Assembly (NCBI GenBank): GCA_900542625.1 | Contig: UQOH01000048.1 | Location: 1-15,443, forward strand | Direction: 5' to 3' | Source: an uncultured Fusobacterium sp. | Lineage (GTDB): Bacteria; Fusobacteriota; Fusobacteriia; Fusobacteriales; Fusobacteriaceae | DNA: 15,443 nt | Part shown: one piece after another, positions 7,787 through 13,752 of the stretch | Layout of the letters: every line of letters begins with the position of its first letter | Numbering within the stretch: the stretch's first letter is position 1 | The notes under the pieces: model-generated | The model's input: the letters and a program-made list of their open reading frames with translations, nothing else | Told to the model about the DNA's origin: nothing | The model's database searches: none | Made by a program: the position numbers and the translations under genes

Positions 7787-9243
7787 TATTTTTCTCCTTT
7801 TAAGACTAATTTTTCCATTGCAGCTTTTACAGCTTCTCTGTCATCAAAGTGTATTTTCTCTCTGCCTATAATCTGATAATTTTCATGACCTTTTCCGGCT
7901 ATTACTATTATATCATCTTTTTCAGCATTTTGCATTGCAATCTCAATAGCTTTTGCTCTGTCTATTTCAATTATGTGATTATCCTGCTGTAATCCTGCTG
8001 CAATCTCTCTTATAATCTCTTCAGGTTTTTCTGTTCTTGGGTTGTCAGAAGTTACTATTGTAAAGTCGCTGAACTTCTCAGCAATTCTTCCCATAATAGG
8101 TCTTTTTTCTCTGTCTCTGTCTCCGCCGCAGCCAAAAACAGAGATAACTCTTTTTGTTTTAAGTTCGTTTACACTTTTTAATATATTCTCAAGAGCATCT
8201 CCAGTATGAGCATAGTCAACTATTACTGTAAAATCTGCTTTTACATCAACCGGCTCAAATCTTCCGGGAGCTCCATGTATATTTTTTATTTTATCAAGAA
8301 TCTCTTCATCTTCCATTCCAAGACATTTTACAGCCCCTATTGCTCCAAGAAGGTTATAAAGATTAAACTTTCCAAGAAGTTTTAGTTCTGTTTCATATCT
8401 GTTGTTGAAAATTTTAAGTTCTATCTTCTGCCCGTGTCTTGAAATATTTTCAATTTTTCCTGTGATATCTCCTTTTTCAAGTCCGTAAGAAAGCCCGTTT
8501 GTATATTCCATATATCTTTGTCCATAGCTGTCATCTATATTTATTACAGCATTTCTTGTGTCTTTTAAAAGGTCAAACATTTTTTTCTTTGCAGAAAAAT
8601 AGTTTTCCATTGTTCTGTGGAAATCAAGATGATCTTCAGTAAGATTTGTAAATATTCCCGCATCAAGTTTAAGCATATTTACTCTTCCAAGATCAAGCCC
8701 GTGAGAACTTATTTCCATTACAAGATATTTTAATCCTTTATCCACAGCCTTTTTACACATTTTAACAATATCAAGCGACATTGGAGTTGTGTTTGGAGCA
8801 GGGATGATTTCATCTCCTATTTTATATTCAATAGTTCCCAGTCTTGCTGTTTTGTCTTCACCAAGAAGAGCCTCTAAAATATATGTTGTTGTTGTTTTTC
8901 CATTTGTTCCTGTAACACCAACTATATGCAGACTGTTTTGAGGGTATCCGTAAAAGTTTGAGGCTATTTTTCCCATATCCTCATTAAGATTTTTTATATA
9001 ATAAAAATTGATTCCTTCTATAACAGCAACGTCTTTTTTAGATACAAATACTGTTTCAGCTCCATTTTCAACTGCCTTGTTTATGAAATCATGTCCGTCA
9101 ACAACATGCCCCTCAAGAGCTATAAAAATATCTCCTTTTTTTATTTTTCTTGAATCATATTCAATTCCAACAGCATTAATGTCAGCTTTAACTTCTTGTA
9201 AAATTTCATAGTCAATTCCATTTAATATTCTTTTTATTTCCAT
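7786..9243 (-). CDS. murE: UDP-N-acetylmuramoyl-tripeptide synthetase (Mur ligase E)
   Basis: This 485-residue cytoplasmic ligase adds the third amino acid of the peptidoglycan stem peptide to UDP-MurNAc-L-Ala-D-Glu. It shows the three Mur domains: an N-terminal UDP-binding domain (SR at 31-32), an ATPase centre with TGTNGKTTT (111-119), DHLDFHRTMENYF (204-216) and a candidate carbamylated Lys in SAKKKM (K219), and a C-terminal domain with DNPR at 400-403. DNPR is the specificity motif for meso-diaminopimelate enzymes. In fusobacteria the chemically similar lanthionine is another possible substrate. Length is normal. SD GGAG lies just before ATG. It overlaps kdsA by one base. Confidence 0.94.
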   Translation of the reverse strand: MEIKRILNGIDYEILQEVKADINAVGIEYDSRKIKKGDIFIALEGHVVDGHDFINKAVENGAETVFVSKKDVAVIEGINFYYIKNLNEDMGKIASNFYGYPQNSLHIVGVTGTNGKTTTTYILEALLGEDKTARLGTIEYKIGDEIIPAPNTTPMSLDIVKMCKKAVDKGLKYLVMEISSHGLDLGRVNMLKLDAGIFTNLTEDHLDFHRTMENYFSAKKKMFDLLKDTRNAVINIDDSYGQRYMEYTNGLSYGLEKGDITGKIENISRHGQKIELKIFNNRYETELKLLGKFNLYNLLGAIGAVKCLGMEDEEILDKIKNIHGAPGRFEPVDVKADFTVIVDYAHTGDALENILKSVNELKTKRVISVFGCGGDRDREKRPIMGRIAEKFSDFTIVTSDNPRTEKPEEIIREIAAGLQQDNHIIEIDRAKAIEIAMQNAEKDDIIVIAGKGHENYQIIGREKIHFDDREAVKAAMEKLVLKGEK

Positions 9244-9280
9244 ATGTTTCTCTCCTTCTAGTAAGCATCTTTAATACTAT

Positions 9281-9286
9281 ATTATA
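9281..9286 (-). promoter_or_regulatory. Probable -10 element for murE-kdsA
   Basis: A TATAAT hexamer on the minus strand about 38 nt upstream of the murE ATG gives a leader of about 30 nt. No good -35 box lies 16-18 nt upstream; the area there is occupied by repeated TGAACAA motifs, which could bind an activator. Confidence 0.4.
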
Positions 9287-9297
9287 TAATTTTAGTA

Positions 9298-9393
9298 TTG
9301 TTCAGACTATTCAGCAAATTTCTATTTTATTTGTTCATATTTATATCTTTGACGTTCAATTTTACAATATTGTTCATAAAAAATTTGTTCATA
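9298..9393. repeat. Four-copy TTGTTCA motif cluster between putP and murE
   Basis: TTGTTCA occurs at 9298-9304, 9331-9337, 9370-9376 and 9385-9391 (plus strand), and the last three extend to TTGTTCATA. A partial copy (GTTCAA, 9354-9359) and an inverted copy (TTGAAC, 9398-9403) are also present. A perfect 10-bp palindrome ACAATATTGT at 9364-9373 overlaps one copy. The cluster lies upstream of the murE -10 box. It may be a set of regulator binding sites; no known regulator is recognised. Confidence 0.4.
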
Positions 9394-9403
9394 TTTTTTG
9401 AAC
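9380..9403 (-). terminator. Weak candidate terminator after putP
   Basis: GTTCA (9387-9391) pairs with TGAAC (9399-9403) around a 7-nt loop, 7 nt after the putP stop. On the minus strand AAATTTTTT follows. The stem has only 5 bp, so it may be leaky, and murE-kdsA could receive read-through. Confidence 0.35.
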
Positions 9404-9410
9404 CGGCATA

Positions 9411-10853
9411 TTAATTATTTACAAGACTGCTTTTTTTGGCTGTGAAAAAAATCTTTTCTGCAGAAAAAGTTACTGCTCCATTAAATACGAAAGCTGGAAT
9501 AATTTCGTAAAGATAATCTCCATATCCTAAATATTTCCATAAAATAATTGTTATTGTTCCTGTAATCATTCCTGCAAAAACACTCTTCCAATTCATATTT
9601 TTAAAGTAAAGAGTAATAAGAACTGCTGGTCCGAATACTCCTCCAAATCCTGCCCAAGCATAAGCTACCATTGAAAGGACTTTTGCGTTTGGATTCATTG
9701 CAAGAACATATGCAATAGCTGCAATAATTATTATACATATTCTTCCTGTCCAGATTTTTTCTTTTTCAGTTGCATCTTTTTTAATGTATCTGTAAAAATC
9801 TTCTGTAAGAGTTGAAGATGATACAAGAAGCTGAGAATCTATTGTAGACATTATAGCTGAAAGAATTGCTGCAAGAAGAACTCCTCCGAACCATGGATTA
9901 AACAGCTTGCTTATTAAATAGATAAATACTTTTTCTGCATCTCCTCCAAGTTCGCTTACAGAAGGGAACACTGCAATTCCTGTGATTCCAACTGCTATTG
10001 CTCCAACAAGAGAGATTATAACCCATATCATAGCTATATGTCTTGCTTTTACAAGTTCTTTAACTGACTTTACACTTATGAATCTTACAAGAATATGAGG
10101 TTGTCCGAAATATCCAAGTCCCCATGCAAGTGAAGATATCATAGCTAAGATTTCTGCCTGTCCTCCTCCATTAAAAATTCTAAGTGATATATCTTTTGCT
10201 TTCATAGCTGTTTCTATTCCCTGCATCTCTCCTCCGTGGAAATATGCCACAGCTGGAACAACTATAATTGCAAAGAACATTAGTCCTCCTTGGAAAAAGT
10301 CTGTCCAGCAGCAAGCAAGATATCCTCCCATAAATGTGTAGAATATTATTGTAAATCCTCCAATTATTACTGCTGTTCTGTAGTCTATTCCAAGAATGCT
10401 TTCAAAAAGTTTTCCTGCTGCCACAAGCCCTGATGCTGAATAAATAGTAAAGAAGAAAAGAATTACAACAGCAGAGAAAATTCTTATATATCCCTTATTG
10501 TCTCCAAGTTTTCTGCTTAAAAAGTTTGGTAAAGTCATTGTGTCTGTTTCTTCTGTCTGCACTCTTAGTTTTGCAGCTACAAATTTCCAGTTTAAATATG
10601 TTCCAAGAGCAAGTCCCACAATTATCCAGATCTGACTCATTCCAGAAAGATAAACTGCTCCAGGCAGACCCATAAGAAGCCATCCGCTCATATCACTTGC
10701 CTGTGCTGAAAGTGCTGTTACCCAAGAACCAAGCCCTCTTCCTCCGATTATATAATCCTCAGAACTTTGAGTTCTTTTATAAAAATAAACTCCAACACCC
10801 ATTAAAAATATTAAATATATTCCAAAAGTTACTAATGTTTCTATCTTTGCCAT
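9411..10853 (-). CDS. putP: Sodium/proline symporter
   Basis: This 480-residue inner-membrane transporter of the solute:sodium symporter family imports proline with Na+. The N-terminal half is close to E. coli PutP: DYIIGGRGLG (33-42), VTALSAQASDMSGWLLMGLPGAV (45-67) with the Na+-site Asp54 and Ser56/57 region, then TLPNFLSRK and FFTIYSASG (around 134-142). Later, the SAIMSTIDSQLLVSSS segment corresponds to the second part of the Na+ site. About 13 hydrophobic segments are present and the length is normal. SD AGGAGG is 8 nt before ATG. The gene is preceded by a 33-codon ORF ending 19 nt upstream, and by a promoter, leader peptide and attenuator-like structure. Substrate assignment to proline rests on family similarity. 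Confidence 0.93.
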   Translation of the reverse strand: MAKIETLVTFGIYLIFLMGVGVYFYKRTQSSEDYIIGGRGLGSWVTALSAQASDMSGWLLMGLPGAVYLSGMSQIWIIVGLALGTYLNWKFVAAKLRVQTEETDTMTLPNFLSRKLGDNKGYIRIFSAVVILFFFTIYSASGLVAAGKLFESILGIDYRTAVIIGGFTIIFYTFMGGYLACCWTDFFQGGLMFFAIIVVPAVAYFHGGEMQGIETAMKAKDISLRIFNGGGQAEILAMISSLAWGLGYFGQPHILVRFISVKSVKELVKARHIAMIWVIISLVGAIAVGITGIAVFPSVSELGGDAEKVFIYLISKLFNPWFGGVLLAAILSAIMSTIDSQLLVSSSTLTEDFYRYIKKDATEKEKIWTGRICIIIIAAIAYVLAMNPNAKVLSMVAYAWAGFGGVFGPAVLITLYFKNMNWKSVFAGMITGTITIILWKYLGYGDYLYEIIPAFVFNGAVTFSAEKIFFTAKKSSLVNN

Positions 10854-10872
10854 TTTAAATTCCTCCTAAAAA

Positions 10873-10974
10873 TTATCGTTCTAAAATTTTATATTTTTCT
10901 CTGATTATATATTTATCAAGCAATATTTCTACCCTTGCGGGAAATCTGTTTTTAATTTTTTTAATATTTTTCAT
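10873..10974 (-). CDS. Small basic ORF (33 codons) between the attenuator and putP
   Basis: ATG at 10974-10972 and TAA at 10875-10873. The product begins MKNIKKIKNRFPARVE, contains ILLDKYIIREKYK and ends ILER. It has 11 Lys/Arg against 4 Asp/Glu and no membrane segment. An excellent SD (TTGGAGG) sits 8 nt before the ATG, and the stop lies 19 nt before the putP ATG, just before the putP SD. The placement suggests either a second regulatory peptide, coupled translation with putP, or a small stable protein. I do not recognise a family. The strong SD and tight spacing argue that it is translated. Confidence 0.55.
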   Translation of the reverse strand: MKNIKKIKNRFPARVEILLDKYIIREKYKILER

Positions 10975-11006
10975 ATATCTATCCTCCAATATTTTTATCA
11001 AAACAA

Positions 11007-11045
11007 AAAGACCATTCAAAACGATCACACGTCTGAATGGTCTTT
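11007..11045 (-). terminator. Intrinsic terminator in the putP leader (attenuator terminator)
   Basis: A perfect 12-bp stem (11007-11018 with 11034-11045) with a 15-nt loop, followed on the minus strand by TTTTTGTTTT. It lies downstream of the leader promoter and upstream of the small ORF and putP. Any transcript from the 11265-11293 promoter, or read-through from the PTS gene, must pass it to express putP. Its 5' arm and loop (11029-11040) can alternatively pair with segment 3 of the leader. Confidence 0.9.
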
Positions 11046-11187
11046 ATAATTTTAAGAAATAAAAAACATTTTTAAGTTTCTTTCAATCATGGTTCCATAG
11101 ACGCAAATCCAATTCGTCTTAAATTACAAAATGAATTTGCATCTATGAAAAATAACTCACAAACACAAATTCCTTCTAGGGAACCAT
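11029..11187 (-). promoter_or_regulatory. Attenuator-like RNA leader with mutually exclusive helices upstream of putP
   Basis: Read on the minus strand. Segment 1 (11172-11156) pairs with segment 2 (11149-11133) as an uninterrupted 17-bp helix, including five G-U pairs, with a 6-nt loop. Segment 2 (11147-11133) also pairs with segment 3 (11110-11096) as a 15-bp helix with two G-U pairs. An outer 8-bp helix ATGGTTCC/GGAACCAT (11187-11180 with 11096-11089) can cap the 2:3 form. When segment 3 is free, its 11104-11095 part can pair with 11040-11029, the terminator's 5' arm and loop: 10 bp with a 2-nt bulge. Segment 1 starts 3 nt after the leader-peptide stop, within the footprint of a terminating ribosome. 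The pairings are read directly; the switching is inferred. Confidence 0.65.
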
Positions 11188-11226
11188 CGGGCTATTAATA
11201 ACTGAAAGTAAAACTTTATTAATCAT
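11176..11226 (-). CDS. Leader peptide of putP, MINKVLLSVINSPMVP
   Basis: A 16-codon ORF with ATG at 11226-11224 and TAG at 11178-11176. The SD AAAGGAG (11234-11240) is 7 nt before ATG, and a consensus promoter lies about 30 nt upstream. The peptide ends Ser-Pro-Met-Val-Pro-stop, with Pro codons CCG and CCC, which the neighbouring genes use far less than CCT/CCA. The last codons form the 5' arm of an RNA helix, and the stop abuts segment 1 of the attenuator. I infer a regulatory role: translation of its Pro codons would report tRNA-Pro charging. A Pro-stop end is also a known slow-termination context (as in TnaC), so stalling at the stop is an alternative mechanism. Confidence 0.65.
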   Translation of the reverse strand: MINKVLLSVINSPMVP

Positions 11227-11264
11227 TTTTTATCTCCTTTAATTTTTTTATTTTTATAAAATTG

Positions 11265-11293
11265 ATTATACATATTTTTTATTCTGCTGTCAA
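11265..11293 (-). promoter_or_regulatory. Perfect-consensus sigma-70-type promoter for the putP leader
   Basis: On the minus strand: -35 TTGACA (11293-11288), 17-nt spacer, -10 TATAAT (11270-11265). The expected start is near 11258. It begins 8 nt after the PTS gene stop codon. It is the strongest promoter visible in the window and feeds the leader peptide, attenuator, small ORF and putP. Confidence 0.85.
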
Positions 11294-11300
11294 ATTTTTT

Positions 11301-11750
11301 TTATAATATCTCTTCCAAAAGCTCAACAAGCTCATTGATACTTTCGCTTTTAACAAGTTTTTGCACAAGTTCTTCGTTATCAATAATCTCCATAAGTTTT
11401 AAAAGTATATTTATATGGCTGCTGTTATCTACAGCTCCCAAAACAAATATAAGATAAACTTTTTCATCAAGAGCCTCATCAAAAATAACACCTTCGTTTA
11501 TTTTCAAAAGAGAAAGACAGTTTCTCTCTGCTCCATCTTCAGGTCTTGCATGAGCCAGAGCCAGAACATCGTTAATTACAATATATGCTCCGAATTTTTT
11601 TACATTGTTTATCATTGCTCTTACATAATTTTCTGTAACGGAATTGTCAAGCAGCAGAGGTTTTGCTGCAAGTCTTATTGCGTTTTCCCAGTTTTCAACT
11701 TTATCTACGATATTTACTTTTTCCCTTATCTGCATTTTTTTTTCTAACAT
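11301..11750 (-). CDS. PTS EIIA-like protein (type-2 / ascorbate-mannitol family)
   Basis: This 149-residue cytoplasmic phosphocarrier domain has the EIIA type-2 active-site motif ALAHARPEDGA (64-74), with phospho-accepting His67. The H-A-R-P-E form is typical of UlaC/SgaA-like EIIA domains. Flanking elements fit the fold: a helix-rich N-terminus with NYVRAMINN and a VYLIFVLGAVDNSSH strand followed by a C-terminal helix. It stands alone, with no EIIB/EIIC genes beside it, so it may serve a transporter elsewhere or have a regulatory role. SD GGGAG is about 10 nt before ATG. A later ATG (residue 6) lacks an SD. It is divergent from ygiQ. Confidence 0.82.
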   Translation of the reverse strand: MLEKKMQIREKVNIVDKVENWENAIRLAAKPLLLDNSVTENYVRAMINNVKKFGAYIVINDVLALAHARPEDGAERNCLSLLKINEGVIFDEALDEKVYLIFVLGAVDNSSHINILLKLMEIIDNEELVQKLVKSESINELVELLEEIL

Positions 11751-11783
11751 AGAGTATCATCTCCCAGCACTTTGTCCATTATA

Positions 11784-11792
11784 ATTATACCA
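11784..11792 (-). promoter_or_regulatory. Extended -10 promoter element for the PTS EIIA gene
   Basis: TGGTATAAT on the minus strand fits TGnTATAAT and lies about 34 nt upstream of the start codon. A weak TTTAAT lies 17 nt further upstream as -35. A second TATAAT follows immediately at 11778-11783. Confidence 0.6.
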
Positions 11793-11914
11793 CATTTTTG
11801 AAAAGAATTAAATATTATGGATTATTTTTTTTATTTTTCCTATTTTTCTATTTTCAAAACAAACTATCTATTTTTAGGATTTTATGATACAATGATAATA
11901 AACTGAAAAAAATT

Positions 11915-11922
11915 AGGTGAGG
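11915..11922 (+). promoter_or_regulatory. Ribosome binding site that fixes the ygiQ start
   Basis: AGGTGAGG lies 6 nt before the ATG at 11929. It contains the GTG at 11917, so that GTG cannot be the start even though the frame is open from there. Confidence 0.75.
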
Positions 11923-11928
11923 TTAATT

Positions 11929-13707
11929 ATGTTTTTGCCTACAACTTTTGAAGAAATAAAAAAACTAGGCTGGGATTCTCTTGATATCATTCTTGTATCA
12001 GGAGATACATATATCGATTCTTCTTACAACGGATCTGCGCTTATTGGAAAATGGCTTATGAAAAAGGGATTCAGAGTGGGAATAATTGCACAGCCTGATA
12101 TAAATTCTCCGGATGATATTACAAGACTGGGAGAACCAAAGCTTTTCTGGGCTGTATCAGCAGGCTGTGTTGACTCTATGGTTGCAAACTATACAGCAAC
12201 AAAAAAGAAAAGACACAAAGATGATTTTACTCCGGGAGGAGAAAATACAAAAAGACCTGACAGAGCATCTATTGTTTACACAGGTCTTATAAAAAGATTC
12301 TTTAAAAACAGCAAAACCCCAATAGTTCTTGGAGGAATTGAGGCAAGTTTAAGAAGAATAGTCCACTATGATTACTGGTCTAATCAGCTTAGACGTTCTC
12401 TTATTTTTGATGCAAAAGCAGATATTCTTTCTTATGGTATGGGAGAAAAATCTATGCTTCAGCTGGCTCAGGCTATTCGTGACCAAAAAGACTGGAGAGA
12501 TATCAGAGGACTTGCATATATTTCTAAAGAACCAAAAGAAAATTATATAACTGTTCCCTCTTTCGAAGAGTGCAGAGAGGATAAATTTAAATTTATCGAG
12601 ATGTTTAACACATTCTATAGAAACTGCGATTCAATTACAGCAAAAGGATTAAATCAGCAGCACGGTGACAGATGGCTTATTCTGAATCCTCCTTCAGAAA
12701 ACTTTTCTTCTGAGCTTTTAGACGAAATTTATGGAATGGATTTTGAAAGAGATGTGCATCCTTACTATAAAAAAGAGGGTATTGTAAGAGCATTGGACAC
12801 TATAAAATATTCACTTACAACTCACAGAGGCTGCTATGGAGAATGTAATTTCTGTGCTATTGCAATTCATCAGGGAAGAACTGTTTCCTCAAGAAGTGAA
12901 GATTCTATTATAAAAGAGATTACCCATATTACAAAGGATAAAAAATTTAAGGGAAATATATCTGATGTGGGAGGACCTACAGCAAATATGTATCAAATGG
13001 AATGTGCAAAAAAATTAAAACTTGGTGCATGTTCTGATAAAAGATGTCTTTATCCGCAGACTTGTCCTGCTTTGAAACCAAATCACAGCAGACAGATAGA
13101 CCTGTTAAAAAAACTTAGAAGTATACAGGGAATAAAAAAAATATTCATAGCATCAGGTATAAGATATGATCTGATTCTTGATGATTATGAAAAAGGTGAT
13201 AAATATCTGGAAGAGATAGTGGCACATCATGTGTCAGGGCAGATGAAAATAGCTCCTGAACATACAGAAGACAAGGTTTTATCACTTATGGGAAAACAGG
13301 GAAAGGATTATTTAAAAGAATTTAAAAATCGTTTCTACAAATTAAACAAAAAACTTGATAAAAAACAGTTTTTGACATATTATTTAATAGCAGCACATCC
13401 CGGGTGCAGTGAAAAAGATATGCTGGATTTGAAAGTTTTTGCCTCAGAGGAACTTAAAATAAGTCCTGAACAGGTACAGATTTTCACTCCTACACCGTCT
13501 ACATATTCAACTCTTATGTACTATACAGAGATAAATCCTTTTACAAACAAGAAAATATTTGTTGAAAAGGATAATAGTAAAAAAGAAAAACAAAAAACTA
13601 TTATTATTCCAAAGGGGATTTCTCACGACAAATCTTTTACCGGAAGAAAAAATAATAGTTCTGATAAAAAAACTGATAAAAATTTTAAAAGAAGAAGTTT
13701 TAAATAG
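11929..13707 (+). CDS. ygiQ: Radical SAM protein of the YgiQ (UPF0313) family
   Basis: The protein has 592 residues from the ATG at 11929, chosen because the SD AGGTGAGG is 6 nt upstream. The N-terminal domain starts MFLPTTFEEIKKLGWDSLDIILVSGD and has VLGGIEASLRRI (133-144), the YgiQ N-terminal signature. The radical SAM domain has CYGECNFC (302-309), giving the CxxxCxxC [4Fe-4S] cluster ligands C302, C306 and C309. MKIAPEHTE (439-447) and IFTPTPST (518-525) are further family signatures. The C-terminus (about 545-592) is a Lys-rich, probably disordered tail. The reaction it catalyses is not established to my knowledge. It lies 45 nt upstream of der with no convincing terminator, so the two are probably co-transcribed. 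Confidence 0.92.
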   Translation: MFLPTTFEEIKKLGWDSLDIILVSGDTYIDSSYNGSALIGKWLMKKGFRVGIIAQPDINSPDDITRLGEPKLFWAVSAGCVDSMVANYTATKKKRHKDDFTPGGENTKRPDRASIVYTGLIKRFFKNSKTPIVLGGIEASLRRIVHYDYWSNQLRRSLIFDAKADILSYGMGEKSMLQLAQAIRDQKDWRDIRGLAYISKEPKENYITVPSFEECREDKFKFIEMFNTFYRNCDSITAKGLNQQHGDRWLILNPPSENFSSELLDEIYGMDFERDVHPYYKKEGIVRALDTIKYSLTTHRGCYGECNFCAIAIHQGRTVSSRSEDSIIKEITHITKDKKFKGNISDVGGPTANMYQMECAKKLKLGACSDKRCLYPQTCPALKPNHSRQIDLLKKLRSIQGIKKIFIASGIRYDLILDDYEKGDKYLEEIVAHHVSGQMKIAPEHTEDKVLSLMGKQGKDYLKEFKNRFYKLNKKLDKKQFLTYYLIAAHPGCSEKDMLDLKVFASEELKISPEQVQIFTPTPSTYSTLMYYTEINPFTNKKIFVEKDNSKKEKQKTIIIPKGISHDKSFTGRKNNSSDKKTDKNFKRRSFK

Positions 13708-13752
13708 AGATACAAACTACCTTAGGTATTTTTATTTAACAAAGGAGGTAAA

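Noticed and set aside
10495..10683. Minus-strand 62-codon frame inside putP
   Set aside because: It overlaps conserved putP codons in another frame and has no SD or recognisable domain.
11089..11097. TGGAACC on the minus strand, resembling the T-box UGGNACC sequence, near a terminator upstream of a transporter gene
   Set aside because: None of the other T-box parts is present (no stem I with specifier loop, no AGGGUGGNACCGCG context), and the sequence does not overlap the terminator arm. It is simply the 3' arm of the outer leader helix.
11046..11260. A metabolite riboswitch in the putP leader
   Set aside because: I compared the leader with the conserved cores of the SAM, TPP, FMN, glycine, preQ1, fluoride, cyclic-di-GMP and ydaO classes from memory and found none. 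The translated leader peptide and its position relative to segment 1 fit peptide-based attenuation better.
11917..11931. GTG start for ygiQ at 11917
   Set aside because: The GTG lies inside the SD AGGTGAGG. The ATG at 11929 has ideal spacing and matches the family N-terminus.
13718..13728. TACC-TTA-GGTA hairpin followed by TTTTT between ygiQ and der
   Set aside because: The stem has only 4 bp with a 3-nt loop, too weak to call a terminator.
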